A stretch of 64,000 nucleotides of DNA, taken from Epiperipatus broadwayi (lineage: Eukaryota > Onychophora > Udeonychophora > Euonychophora > Peripatidae). The notes beneath the pieces are model-generated. The model made no database searches and was not told the origin of the DNA. It saw only the letters and a list, made by a program, of their open reading frames with translations. Positions 45,675 to 59,639 of the stretch are shown here, one piece after another; the first letter of the stretch is position 1; every line of letters starts with the position of its first letter. The stretch is taken from positions 3,210,412 to 3,274,411 of the forward strand of contig JAQFVV010006335.1 of the NCBI GenBank assembly GCA_028023455.1, read 5' to 3'. Both the position numbers and the translations under genes were made by a program.

Positions 45675-47340
45675 TTGGGTAGCCAAATATAAGAGAAGGT
45701 AAAATATACATAAGCCTTCCACTTTATATTGCAGGTACATATAATTTTAATTGACTGACCAATTAAGTTTCTCCATATGATTTCTCTGGCCTTTTAATAT
45801 ATGGATAATGTGACGGTGAAAGGTTTGTATATTAATTAGCACCAGTTATAATAAATATTGCAGCACTTCCATCATTAGATAAGAAATCAAACCCCATTGC
45901 TAGCTATTATCCAATTAATTTACATTTGTATAAATAGTTTTAAATATCACATACATGCTACATTTATCTTTTATCTTAAAATATATTTATATCTATTTTG
46001 GAATGTTAAGTTGAATAAAAAAAGAAAGGCATATAATTGATATAAAATTTCAACAAAAACTAATAACAGAATCAAAAAATGTAACTACAAATGCAGTTTA
46101 AATTTAATTACTTAACAAATAAGTAAGCATTTTCTTTATTATACAATGGCTAAATTTTTGCCAAAATATTTCATTCTTTTACTTTAATGACTTTAGTTCT
46201 GTTCAGTCATCCACTGTCTAACAGGCAGAATATAAAACTAACACCCTCAAATATATATATACAAACAAAAAATATAACAATGAAAATTAATTAATTTGAA
46301 GTTATAAAAAAATAAATAAAAATCTCACTATCTTATATTGAACTCAACTAACAAAATGATTAAAAATTGTATGTACTTTTATATTTCCATTCATGTTTTG
46401 TATAAACATATAAAATAAAATAAGTCACAGTTTAGTATTTAAATAGATTTTTTATGCATAATGGTCACAGATATGCTTCTGTAGTTTCCCATCTCTGATC
46501 CTGAGTTCTTGTATTGATTTATATTTAATTCACATATATATAATATGAGGATTTGTCTATAGTTCTGGTCATTATGGATAGCATAGAATATAAGAGTCAT
46601 AACAATCATTTTCCATTCTCTCTCTATTCTTCTTTAGCAGGTAATTTTAAAATTTTCTCTTTTAGGCAAATGTCCAAGTATACATTTTTTCACAGCATGC
46701 TCACATTTTCAGGTAGAATTATCACAGTTGGCACTAGAAGCGCTTCCTGATTTTACCATTATTGAAATTACTTTAGCAAAATAAATATTTTCCATTTCTT
46801 ATACTTAAACACCAGCCTTTTATTTGCAGGACATCGTTGGCAATTCTTCAACAGTTACTTGCTATGAAAATGAGATGTTTTTTTTCTTTTTATCATGACC
46901 TCGTACACAGTTTGTTCGTCCATCCTAAATCATCTACAAGAGGAAAGCAAGCCCAAAAATAATAATGTGACTCGACTTATATCCAATCAATCCATGATGC
47001 AAACAGATTTAAGTCAGATAATGTAACAAAAAATACCATAGACTTTTATTTAATCTCATTGATTTTTCTTAACATTATATTTTTTTGGTAATTAAAAACA
47101 TATACAAATAAGTAATATATACTTTAATTGCATAACTTAAACATTTGTGAATTCAACTTAAACATTTATGAAATTTTTATTTAAAATTCTTTTTTTTTAA
47201 TTAAAGAAAATACTCATTTATTTTAATGGGGTAAAATTTATGAGGTTCAAATCAATGTACCATAATATACTGATACAATATATAAATATATGTATATAAT
47301 CATTAAAACCAGTCAACATGTTATTAACAATTAACAATTG
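45675..47340. other. AT-rich DNA, no gene seen
   Basis: The frame 46553-46750 has no recognisable product. Confidence 0.5.
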
Positions 47341-47344
47341 TCAA

Positions 47345-47443
47345 GCGTTGGTGGTCAAGAGGTCAGCACAGCATGCCTTACAAGTGGTTGTCCCGGGTTA
47401 GAGGGTTCGCTTCCTGGTTGATGCTATGCCACATGAAAAAAAA
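47345..47443 (+). mobile_element. tRNA-derived SINE, copy 3
   Basis: GCGTTGGTGGTCAAGAGGTC (box A region), GCATGCCTTACAAGTGG, then insert GGGTTAGA and GGGTTCGCTTCC (box B), GATGC, and the tail TATGCCACATG followed by nine A. It has the best box B of the three copies. The acceptor ends GCGTTGG and TTGATGC pair poorly, so a working tRNA is unlikely. Confidence 0.75.
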
Positions 47444-47641
47444 ACAATCAACAATTTCAAATTTTTGTCAATGCAATCTCCTTTTAACAATACAGGTATA
47501 TTATGATTTTTTTAGAAAAATTTTAAATGTAAACTGATATAAAGACATCCCACTGAAAGTACAGCAGAAATAAATTTTATTTTCACTAGCAGGAAATATA
47601 TATTTCAAAATTAAAATCTCAGTTGATAATTCTTTGGTAAA

Positions 47642-47830
47642 TTATTGCTTTCTTGTATCAGCTATCTTCATTGAAATTGATAATAAAATATCAATTATCT
47701 TCTTATTAATCTTATTTAAGTTTGAATCATCATCAAAATCCATCACTTTAATATGATTAGCAAGTTTTAATTTAAACTGATTGGAGTGATATAAATTAAC
47801 AGTTTTTATTCCTCTAATATTATTTTGCAT
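47642..47830 (-). pseudogene. Short LINE-like fragment
   Basis: FKLKLANHIKVMDFDDDSNL and INKKIIDILLSISMKIADTR resemble the segment after the endonuclease in RTE/CR1-type ORF2 proteins (F-x-L-x-L-x-N-R-F ... D-x-N-x-x-W-x-x-I-K-x-x-I). No flanking domain is preserved, so the assignment is tentative. Confidence 0.3.
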
Positions 47831-47869
47831 TTATTTTATATCTGACCAATAGAGGATCACTTCCTGTAT

Positions 47870-50170
47870 TAAATATTAAAAAAACATTTATATACTCAAT
47901 TACCAGATAACAATTGTTTATTAGTCAATTTGTCTATGAATATTCTGAAAAAAAAAAAAAAGTTTGCTTGACAAATTTCAAGTTCCTGAAAAATTATACT
48001 ACTTTGAATCAAACTCCAAACCATGAATTTTCAGGCACATCTGCTAATAGCTTTACCAATGAGGATCTTTATCTGCCAATGTATTAATGTAAAAATGTAA
48101 TACATCAAGTTATTGGCATTCACTTATATGATAATTATACTTGTAATAACGACCAAATTTTAGAACATGGTCATTTGCATACTGCTAAATCTCTAAATCA
48201 GTACATTACCAAAATTAACAATGCTTCAAACCTCATTCATTTTTTCTTTTTCTATGAATTAATGTATTACATACAATATTAATTTTCTCAGAGTAACCTT
48301 CAGGCCCAAGAATCTTTTCCATGACAAAAAAAAACAGAATTATGATGATATTCTATGTACATTTCTTATATGTCAGCCTTACAATTATTGCTTCTGTCTT
48401 ATACTCAAAGAATACACTATTTTATTTTTATCACTTACAATTATACTATTTTTATATTAATTATCAAAGATATAAAGAGAAAACTTAAAATAAAATTTTC
48501 AAAAAACAATCATTTTCTGTTTTACGTTTTAAATATAATGTAGGAATATAGGCTGGATAATAAAATTCATTTTTTATTAAATTTAATTTCATTATTCTTT
48601 AATTTAACTTTATTATAAAACATCTTTAGATGTCTATGTAAAAAAACCTTACTGGAATTGACTTATATTAAAGCTTTAATACAATTCTCAATATTCTACT
48701 AATGTATTATAGTATTAAAATTTTTAAATCCTTATTATTCAAATGTTTTATAATCATTTTATAAATCAAATTGATTATTTTTATATACATTTATATATTT
48801 GAAATATTGTATAGTAATTTACAGTCATTTTCGATATATATATTATTGAATTCTTGTTTAAACTTTCAAATATATTTTTTATTAAGAGAACCCCGACTAT
48901 ATACAAAGACCCTTATCCATATATATGCGATCTATAATATTACGGTGTCTATCTAAATTTGATATTATTACAAAAATATAATATTCAGTATGAAAATCTG
49001 AGCCTTTTTTGTGTAATATATATATATGCATGTGATTGTAAAAAAATGTACGTAATTTCTAAACATGTTTTATGCAAATAAAAACGCAATTTCAACTTGG
49101 TAAGTTAATAATTATAAAAAAATCATTAAAATTTGTTTATTCACTAAGCATATATAAAAATAATTAAATTTTTGTAAATTATGTTATATTTTAATTTTCA
49201 AGAAAAAAATTAAATATTATTTGCTTCACTGCTGCTTCAAAATGCTAGTGAAAATTATTCATGTGCCAGTAATTTTTTTTATATTTCATAAAAGTTTTTT
49301 TTCATTCAAAGGCTAATAATACACAGTTTATTAAATAGTTATTAATTATCTTAAGAAAAAAGATAAAAATGTAAGTATGTCAACTTTATTTTTTTGTAAA
49401 TTAATAAAAATTTTAATTATTGGTTTGATAAAAATAATATATATTATGGGTAGACGAACACTGTTAATGATAATAAGAAATTTGAAAATAAATTTGAATA
49501 AATTATTTTAAAATCAAATTTGATGCATGGATAAATTAAGATTAATAAAAATTTTATTGCTAAATAAAATAAAACCTAAAATTTATTGAAATATAGTTTT
49601 CAATGGAAAGGCTGTTTTTATTATAGTAATAATAACAGTATTAAAAAACTATTCTTATTTTATAAGATAAATGTTTTCGAAAATATAAAAATTAATAATC
49701 TAAAAAAATCTAAACTAAATGCAAAGTGTAATTGTCTTTTAAAATGACAGAAAGATTGGCATTTTACATTCATGACTCACAGTGGTTAATGTGGGAATGA
49801 TGAGATCAACAAATATATAAATATTATTATACATTAGTCCCCAAAATGCATAACAGGAGAAGCTCTAATAAAGTATAGCTATACAATACGATACATTATT
49901 AAAACAAATAGAGTGGCTACTACTTCATAACCTGGAAACACATTGATACATACTTCATATGCCTGGAAACAAGTTAATACATGAAAGTATAGTTTTAGAA
50001 AAATGAATTTAATTTTTTTATATTTTTGGGCAATTATTTTGATTTTAATTCAAATAAATGTTCCACCAAATAAATGATGGGTTGATTTCATATAATAAAC
50101 ATTTTTATTTTCATATCTTCAGAATTATAACCATGTTCAAATTTAATTTATTTGAATTCGTTAATTTACT
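47870..50170. other. AT-rich DNA, no supported gene
   Basis: A tRNA-like box B (GTTTGATTC) on the minus strand near 48010 and a coding-looking plus-strand stretch at 48130-48260 (CNNDQILEHGHLHTAKSL) were seen; neither is strong. Confidence 0.45.
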
Positions 50171-50174
50171 TAAA

Positions 50175-51355
50175 TGACAATTATAGGTTATATGAGCACA
50201 GACTTTCACATGACCTACCACTCACCTCTCTATCTCATATCACTGATACACTAGAACACAAAAATGTCAAAAAGATAAATAATCACCAATATACACATTT
50301 CATGCCAAATCAGCAATCATCAGTTGGTCCAGATTATCATCTCCACACATATATCAATAAGTGCTCAGATATATATTAAGATAGCCAATCTTCATACTTT
50401 AATGGATAGGCTTTAATCTACACTACATTCCAACTCTTCAACCATCCATCCAATTGAAAATCTGATGATGGAACACTCAAAGGCTACTTTGAGGCCAAGA
50501 TTCTTGTCACACCCATGTTGACCTAAAGTCAATATGCCCCCTCATGTACAGGACATAATACATTTAATACATATGTAGGGATGGGCAGACATTTCTACTT
50601 TGTAATAACTGAAATACAGGCTCATTATATACCTGCATCAATGTATGTAATATATAGGGTATATGAACACAGATTTTTATATAATCTGGACCAACTGATG
50701 ATTACTATCTTAGCATGAAATGTATATATTGATGATTATTTATCTTTTTGACATATATGTGTTTAAATGTATCAGTGATATGAGATAGAGTGGTGAGTGG
50801 TGGGTCATGTGAAAGTTTGTGCTCATATATCCTATATATTACATATATTGATACAAATATATACTAAGTCTGTATTTCAGTTAATACATAGTAGAATTCT
50901 GTACATCTCTTGTATATGTATTAAATGGATTATGTCCTGTACATGAGGGGTCAGATTGGCTTTAGATCAACATGGATGTGACAAAAATCTCAGCCTCAGG
51001 GTAGCCTTTGAGTGTTCCATAATCAGATTTTTAATTGGATGAATGGTTGAAGAGTTGGATTGTGGAGTGGATTGAAGCCTGTCCATTAAAGTGTGAAGAT
51101 TGGTTATCTTAATATATATCTGAACACTTATTGCATATATGTGTGGAGATGATAATCTTGGCTAACTGATAATTGCTGGTTTGGCATGAAATGCATTTAT
51201 TGGTGATTATTTATCTTTTCAACATAAATGTGTTCAAGTGTATCAGTGATATGAGATGGAGTGATAAGTGGTGGGTCATGTGAAAATCTGTGCTCATATA
51301 CCCTATATATTACATATATTGTTGCAGATATATAATAAGCCTGTATTTCAGTTAT
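50175..51355. repeat. Foldback FB-A, copy 2, compound
   Basis: The forward arm (50185-50600) and the final reverse arm (about 50905-51355) are the same unit as at 1690-2575. Between them lies an extra partial foldback (50600-50885): a forward end (TGAAATACAGGCTCATTATA), then a reverse part running through GTGGTGGGTCATGTGAAAG to TCTGTATTTCAG. So at least four partial copies of the unit are packed here in alternating orientation. The family's outer end, TGAAATACAGGCTTATTATA, is readable. Confidence 0.82.
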
Positions 51356-51727
51356 TAAATAACAATTGCACATTCACCTTTATATATTACAACTGATATA
51401 TAGCCTAAAGAAGTGAATGCACATTAGAATAAATAATACTATAGTTTGGAGAATTTATTTAAAAATTTAATAACACTATAAAGTACTTTTGAGTTTTCAA
51501 GTAAATCAGAGTAGCAGCCCATATTTTTCTTAAATGTACACTTTTACTGGCCCCCAAAAATATTTACAAAAAATATCTGTGAGGAAAGAAACAATTACAT
51601 TTTATCTTTTATTATTGTTATTTTAAAAAAGGAAAACATTGTGGAAAAATTAATTACAATATTTACAATTTATTTTATTTCTTTTCTTGGGATTAACTTA
51701 TTACCAGAAAAATATATATATATATAT

Positions 51728-53097
51728 TGTAATGTTTTTCATTTTGCTAGGCCTTTACACGCTAATATAAACTGCGCGTGAGTTGATCAAGCTATGTCAA
51801 AAAAGAAGAAAGTTGTATTTCTATTCTAAAAACACAGCTATTTTTCCTGATCAACTTCAGCCTATTAATTGTTACGAATTGTGCTATTGACAAAATCAAC
51901 TTTTAATTTTATTTACTATGGGCGCCAGAATTCCTAAGAATCTGCTGAAATATGTCGCCAGCACCTCTCGCAAGTTGTAAAACAAAAAAAAAATAAAAAG
52001 ATTTTTATTATATTTTTTTTTAAGGGGCGGTAATTCTACCGTAATGAGAATTCATGATTTTTACGATTATTAGTCCTGGGCGTATTGAAACATATTGGTA
52101 AAGGTAACTTACGTTTAAATCTTATTACACTAAAAATAAATTTAATAATAAAAAATAATAACTATTATTAATAACGCACAAATGAGAATTGATATTAGAA
52201 ATATTTTTAATTTTGACAAACTAAAATACTTCATGTTAAGTAGCTAATTAATACCTTGGAGAGAACACATTTAATTCAGGTGGGAAATATCCAGAAAATA
52301 TAAATATCAGTTAAAATAAGCAAAAAGTTCTTGGTTAAATAAGAGTCTCTCATATAGAAAAATTAAAGTCACTATCGGGATTCTTTTATACGTATATTTT
52401 TATGAGTAGTTTTAAATAGTTAACTTTGTCACAATCAGGATAATTATTCTTACCGGTAAGTTTCATGAATTCAGTAGTAGATAACTATGCATAGTTTTTT
52501 GGTTATAATGAGCTTGGCCTTTTGGTTATTGCTTGATCTTGTGGTCCATTTCCCCAGTCGGTCACGAAGGCTTTTCCTGGTGTACATCATTGGGTCTGAT
52601 GTCTTCAGAGGCTCTGGTTCACTGCGACATGCCGAATTCCTTCAGCGAAGAGCGATCTTGGATATATTAATGTTATCCAAGACCAACTAGAGAAACAAAA
52701 TGAACAAGACGTTCCTTCAACCGGATCCCTCCTTTTTATATCCAGTTTTCAGGACTTCTGTGCATGCTAGTACCATGCCTTTTTAATCTTATCCAGTCTT
52801 TATAAATTTTATGTAATAAAGTCTTTATTTTCTTCAAGTTTTCGGTCATCTTTAATTAAGTTGAGTATTTCTACTTTCAGCTTATCTTTTTTTACTTGCT
52901 TTTGGAATTCTTTTGTTCTCTCCAATTACTGTTATTACTAATCACATAAAAAAAAATAAAAAGAATACTTCAACCCTCATTGTACGTTTTTTTTTTAAAA
53001 AAAAATTACTCAACAAAATTTTAAATCCACTTTTATCTTTTAGTTTTTTTTTTACCCAATGCCAATATATTTGTAACGTATATAAATAAATGTTACA
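51728..53097 (-). mobile_element. Diverged relative of the LTR-like repeat
   Basis: Bounded by TGTAATG (51728) and ATGTTACA (53097), with (AT)n-type sequence on both sides. On the minus strand the layout matches the 2.04-kb repeats: AAACTAAAAG and T-runs near the start, a TATA box 357 bp in, and TGGCGCC near the end. Sequence identity to them is low outside these points, so kinship is inferred from architecture. The frame 52487-52690 is not a gene. Confidence 0.4.
52732..52740 (-). promoter_or_regulatory. TATA box of the diverged LTR-like unit
   Basis: GGATATAAAAAGGAGGGATC on the minus strand, in a locally GC-richer stretch. Confidence 0.4.
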
Positions 53098-53109
53098 ATA
53101 TATAAATAC

Positions 53110-56035
53110 AATATTAACACTTTATTCATATTTACAGGGTGCAATTATTGTGTGACTTTTAATGCAGATGTTTTATGAGTCAGATATTATATCTTGGACA
53201 TATTCTACTGCATCACCTTCTATAACATGAAGGTCCTTATTGTTATGATCATTTACCAAAAACACTGCTGACAAAAAGAAACCTGCTGAATTGAACCCAA
53301 GTTTGACAATGGTAAAAGTGTCTCATTGCCTCCCACATTATAATAGAAGTAAAAACATCTTGTCTCTTTCCACATTATAAGTATAAAAAAATTGAAATAA
53401 AGTTTCTTAATGAAAGTGAACAGAATTTATTCCCTTTTTTTAATTTAACAATTGATTTATTTATTTTGTTTTAATTTACAATTAACACATTTTTGGTGGT
53501 GTACAGGCCTTCAAACATGTATATTTACTAAAAATACAAGGGGCCATTTTGGTTTACTAGAAAACTCAAGTAATCATTATAATAATATTTATAATAATAA
53601 TAATTTTAAATTAAATTGATAGATTTTATTTAAATATATAAACATTTTTCTATCCCATGCATATTACTTGAGGATATTGTTTCAGTATATAAAAGTAAAG
53701 TATATAATATCTTCTATGTACTTTATTACAGAGCAAGAAGTTTTTCAATGATAACAGCTCTGCAATCTCCATGGGATAAACCATGAAAAAAGCATTATTC
53801 ATGACACTTAAGATTAGTGATGATGACTTTAATAAATTTTATATTTATTTCAGTTTTCAGTTAAAAGTTTCAACACATCTATTTATTGTCTTACACACAA
53901 ATGCTAGTTAGATTAAATTACAACTTGGCTATTTAAAAGAAATTGCATGATCTGAAAATTTGATTTGGACTAATTGTGAGTCTTATGACTGGATCATGAT
54001 AGATAAATGTGCTTATCATTGTATTTTGAAATATATACACATAGGGATAGATGTGCTTTGAACTTACTTTTAACTACTAGATTAATATTTTTCAACTTGC
54101 AGTGATAATAATCTGCTTAAAATATTATTTATTTCTTATTAAAACATGTAATAAAAAAATAATGTGCAAATTGTCAACATTATATATTTTTATAGTTAAA
54201 TATAAAAGGTAAATTTGCAATTAATTATTTTTAAATTCAATGTCCAAAATAATTATCATTTACTTTTGAATACAAATATTAAAAATAATTTCATTTTTAT
54301 TGCTAAAAGTAGGTTGTCTTGACAACAGTTTGAGATTGTTGATTGTTATCTATGTTGGGTTTGTCTAAATGTTGACTGATTTCTAAGTTATTATATTAAA
54401 AATAATGTACATAAATGTTGTGCTAAATCCTTATTACAGTTTTATTTTTAATGATTATCATATAATATATTAATATAAAGAAATAATATATTTCATTAAT
54501 TAAAATATGCACTTTTTTTAGTAATAGTTTCAAAAAATTGTCAGCAAAATTATTTTTTGAATATTTTAAAAAATATAATTAGCCATAAGTATAGCATTTA
54601 TTCCTATTGTAAAACTTAATAAAATAGTTTCATTTAATAGGTTTTTTATCCTTATAAAAAAAATTGCTTTAAACTAGATAATGAGAACTTTAACTGCAAT
54701 AGATAGGGTTTTAAAATTTTAATAATGTTAGAGATTTTAATTGGACAATTAAACAAAAGAGTAACGAATATGTTGATTAAACCTTTAATGGAAAAAAAAA
54801 TTCACTAATCCTTGTTCTAAGGTACATTTTGCATATTAGTTTGCAGGTTTGAAATGTCTTTTTCATGACAATTAGAGCTAGGACTAGACTATTCTGTGAC
54901 TGAAAAGCTATTCACACTTCCTTACCCCCCCCCCTACCCAAAAGAAAATGTGCCAACTTCGTTACAAATATTTTGTAGACAAATTACAAAAAGCATAAAA
55001 TTGATTGTAGCCTTTAAATATACTGGTAGGCATCCCTCAATGAGCTCTATGCTATGAAAAGCAATCTACTTTTTTTAATGGTAGAACTTAATTCTTACTA
55101 TAACCGCAATTTATGTAGATTTCAAGGAAATAAATTTGAATATTTAAAAATATAATTTGAAAAAAATAGAATATCGAATAAAATATTAGTAATAATGAAA
55201 ATGTATTATATGTTTGTAATAATTTAAATAAGACACCAGTAACAGAAATGATTGTTTTTATATACTCTTCATAATTTAATAAAAATAGAATTAAAGCAAA
55301 TTTGTTATAAATATTTAGTAATTTATATTCTGTAAAAAACTTTAAGAGCATCCAGTCATCAAATACATAGTACAGTTCGTAAAATGTTGGAAAATTTATA
55401 TTCATACCTTGAATGTTTTAGACAATCATTAGAGAATAAGAATTAAGTTCACCATACAATAAAAACTAAAAGAAAATTATCTTTAAAAAAAACTTAATCA
55501 TTTGTACTTTATGTCTGAAAAATTTTACAATAAAAAACTTATTTTAATAGTAGTATAAATATCCACAACATAAAAATAAAAATAATTTATTATTATACTA
55601 AGTGAATATTGTATATAAATTGGAAAGAAAATAAAGAGTTTATCGAAATATAAAACTTAAAAAACCAATAAATTTTCCACAATTACAAGAAAAATGAAGT
55701 TGGTTTAGGAACAACATATGATCCAAATTTGAGAAACTTGCGTGAAGCAAATAATAGCACCAATAAATCAATTAATAATACAGAAGCAGCACAAAGTACA
55801 TTCTAAACATCCACTTAAATATTCTCAACATCTTCAAATAACTTATGCAACAAATTGGGTCACTAAATCCTTGAGCAACAACTACATTAATGCAAACAAG
55901 GAAATAATGTAAACAAGAAAAATCCAAGAAAATTCCCAGCAATTTTGGAATATTAAAAGAATAATAGGATGTGTGTTGTAAAAGTCTGAAAATAATCTTG
56001 TTTATCATCTAATATTAAGTAATGAATATTTTTTT
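53110..56035. other. AT-rich DNA, no gene seen
   Basis: Contains a C10 run at about 54925-54934. Minus-strand frames 55088-55405 and 55772-56008 are low-complexity and unsupported. Confidence 0.5.
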
Positions 56036-56044
56036 AAAAAATTA

Positions 56045-57195
56045 ACGTTATTTAAATTTTCCAATTACATTCATCTGTTAGTAATAGACCCCATGTGAGT
56101 AAATGCACAATGTTTTGAGATATTTTTTTTCTTTCATCACATGTTGTTGGCCTGATCAATGACAATTCTATCATGGGAATCAAACCTGGACCTTCATATT
56201 CTTGACTATTGGCTTTTAAAAAAATGCTCTAAACAACTAAAACCATTCTGCCAAAGGCAACAGTCAGTAGAAACTTTATGTACTCTGATTTCTCCACTTT
56301 TTCCCTAAAAGCAAAGTTGATTAGTCGTTTCCATACATTATGTATAGTCACATTAACTTGACTTATGGGATTATTTACCAGCTTTTTTTAATTTTTTCTT
56401 TTTATACCTTTTCCTCTCTATTCAATTTTTTTGCATTTCTTCAACACAGTAATGTGACTTATGGGATTATTTGCCATTATCATGTATGCAGATATTTTTA
56501 ATTTTTTTCTTTTTGTACCTTTTCCTCTCTATCTAATATTTTTGCATTTCTCCAATTGAAAATATGTTCATTGGTACATACATGGTCTGCTTCTCTAGAC
56601 ACATGTTTTCATTCTTCTCATCATCAGTTTGTGCTCTTGCAATCATTTTTAATAGAAATTCTGGTCTCACATTCTTCCACATTAACATGAACATATGTTC
56701 AGTTGGGAAAATCTCAAAATACTACATAAAAAGGAAAAAATACGAAGAAAAAAATTCAAAGAAACTGCTCACATAACAATGATCAATAACCTCATAAGTC
56801 AACTTAGTGCAATGACTCTAATGTATGGAAATCACTAATCAGATTTTGCTGTTAAGAAAAAGTGGAGAAGTTAGGAGGAACTTCATAAATAAGTATATGA
56901 ATTTTCTATTGACAGTTGCCTTTGCCATGATGGTCCAATTGGTTAGAGGTTTGTGTTAAAATTCAATATTCAAGAAATTAAGAGTACAGATTTGATACCC
57001 ATGCTAGTTGTGTCATTATTCAGGTCAACTATACCTGAAGAAGAGATGGGGATAATTTTTTTCAATACATTGTGCATATATTAACCTGTGAAGTATTACC
57101 AATAGTTACATGTAATTGGAAAATTTACATAAAGTTACATTGTTCTAAAAATATTCAATACTTGATTTTAAATGATAGAAATATAATTAAACTAT
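56045..57195. mobile_element. Foldback FB-B, copy 2
   Basis: Same arms as 37255-38100: left arm 56050-56380 (ATCATGGGAATCAAACCTGG is an inverted box B), right arm about 56765-57190 (GGTCCAATTGGTTAGAGG is box A). Both arms carry the CCTGAAGAAG/CTTTC flank. Instead of a short loop, about 390 bp lie between the arms. This centre begins with a ~100-bp tandem duplication (56385-56560; both units have TTTTTAATTTTTTCTTTTT-like sequence, ACCTTTTCCTCTCTAT and TTTTTGCATTTCT). Confidence 0.8.
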
Positions 57196-57199
57196 CATG

Positions 57200-59200
57200 A
57201 TCACAAACTTTCAGGATATTACATAATAACAATTATATAAAACATCAAAATATTTCATTATTTTTAATAACAGAAATATAAAAATGCAAATATAAAAATA
57301 ATACTATAATAAAGTGCAACTAAAATAGGACTAAATCACTGTTTTGCAACAAATGTGTAAGAAATAGAAATTCATCTTATTGATAAAAACATATAAATAT
57401 TTTTCTTCATTTTATAACATCTGAAAAACTATAAATAATCCTCAAGGTATAATCAACATTTTGTACGTAACCCAGTTCATATCTTCTCACATCTCCTCAT
57501 AATTGTTTACAGTATCTATTTATAGAAAATTTCTATATTCCAATTTACAATAAAAAAAATTAATCTCATATGATTATCTTTTTTTCAATGTCTTTATTCA
57601 TGTACTTCAAAATGGTGTTATAAAATTTAAGTTTTGAAATATATTTAAAATTTAAAATAAAGGATAAAATAAAAGCATAATATTATGTGGTTGTTTTTAA
57701 AAATAGACATTATATTTTTATTAAGCTTAATTTATATTTTGGCTAAAAATGATATATTTTTTAGTCTAATAAATGAATAGGTATAATTATTAATATATTT
57801 ATATAAAATTGATATCAATAACTGTATACAGGAAATGCAACACCTATAAAATTAATTTTAGTATTTTATTGATATACGTAAACAATGGTTTTTAAATGTT
57901 ATTTAAATGGTTAATTGTTATGAGTACTATACCAGTGCATTGAAAAAACATTATCCCTAAAATAAATATTAAGGTATGCATTTTATTATATCTTTATATT
58001 ACATATAACAATGGCAAAATTTTAATATATTATATATATTCTGTATGGTTTACATAGAGGTAGGTGACTGTTTTTAGAGTTAAAGGTTATTGGTTCTATC
58101 ACCTCTGATAAAGACTATGACATGAACTTCTAATTGATGAATTATTATTTGTGTAAAAAATATAGTAATGATATTTATATAAAATTTAAATATAGAATCA
58201 CTATTTTTATGTATGTATGCATATATTATCACGAAAAGCAATAATTCAAAACATTATATATTTACAAAAAATTATAATAGAAAAATTTTTTTTTTATAAC
58301 AATCAGATTTTATTATTTTAGCAATGATTAAAATGTATTCAAGCAATATTTGCTTTAACTTTAAATAAATTAATATAAATTCAATTAAATGCAAAATAAA
58401 AATAAGTAAATAAATATTACATAATAAGAAATAAATTCTTTGACTTTATTGAATTTATTGATTATGTTATTTTGAATTTCATCGTTTTTTTTCCCCCTAA
58501 AAAATGAAGATTGAAAATTAATAGTTACATTTTTGTTATAATGATTTTAGAAATATATTTTAATTTGTTATATATTAGGCTTCATCAATCACATTTTTAA
58601 ATAATTTTTATATATATTTTATTTGATAATTGGTTAACACATCATACTTCTTTCAAAATTCTTTTAAGCACTAACATTACAACTTATATAAACTTTATTT
58701 AATGATTATTAAATTTTATCAGAAAAAAATATATAAAATCTTATTTGTTAATTGTTGATTTTATTATATATTTGATGGCCGATATAAAAATATAGCTAAT
58801 ATAGTAATCATAATTTGTTGTAAATTGCATATACTAGATATTAAAATTAATAATTTTTATTTAATAACATATTTATGTTTAACATTTGTTGGAGTTTGTT
58901 AGAACTACTAATGCATTTCTAATGGAAATTTAGCTAAGTCCCGTTTTTATTGATTAATGTTAATACAAAAAGCAGAACGTATTATTCAAACTCATTTTTA
59001 AATAACCTTGCTTTCAAATAAGCATTTAAATGTGATAGACAATTATTTAATTAAACACAATTAAAATATTTTAATGGCCATTCTTGAGGAAAAACATCAA
59101 CTAATTTCTTGCTGGTCTTGTGTTTTGTCAATGAATCTGATATAAGTTAAAATGCAACATTAAATACTACCTTAAAATGTGACTGAAATATTAAAAGTAA
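57200..59200. other. AT-rich DNA, no gene seen
   Basis: The segment 58925-59060 is a repeat also found at 59650-59790 and, inverted, at 59890-59990. Confidence 0.5.
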
Positions 59201-59206
59201 TTATAA

Positions 59207-59622
59207 TTGAAATACAGGCTTATTATATACCTGTATCAATATATGTAATATATATGGTATATGAGCACTGACTTTCGCATAACCCACCACTCTCCACTCT
59301 GCCTCATAACACTGATACACTTGAACACATATATGTCAAAAAGATAAATAATCACCAATATACATATTTCATGCTAAACCAGCAATCATCTGTTGGTCCA
59401 GATTATCATCTCTACACATATATGCAATTAGTGCCCAGGTATATATAATGATAGCCAATCTTCATACTTTAATGGACAGGCTTCAATCCACTCCACACTC
59501 TAACTCTTCAACTGTCCATCCAATTGAAAATCTGATAATGGAACACTCAAAGGCCACCCTGAGGCCAATATTCTCATCACACCCATGTTGACCTAAAGTC
59601 AATCTGACTCTTCATGAACAGG
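59207..59622 (+). repeat. Foldback FB-A, single arm (copy 3)
   Basis: One arm only, starting TGAAATACAGGCTTATTATA and ending near CAATCTGACTCTTCATGAAC. It is a good source for the family's outer boundary. It gives the unit as about 415 bp. Confidence 0.85.
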
Positions 59623-59639
59623 GTATGTAAATATTTTCT

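Noticed and set aside
47995-48080. tRNA-like sequence on the minus strand (CATTGGTAAAGCTATTAGC...GTTTGATTC)
   Set aside because: Box B is plausible but no cloverleaf could be drawn and no second copy was found.
48130-48290. Coding-looking plus-strand stretch with NYTCNNDQILEHGHLHTAKS
   Set aside because: Short, without homology I recognise and without further exons or motifs.
50152-50379. 75-codon frame
   Set aside because: Lies inside the FB-A foldback arm; the same arm at other loci does not keep it open.
58030-58120. tRNA-like box B (GGTTCTATCACC)
   Set aside because: No matching box A at the right spacing and no copy elsewhere in the window.
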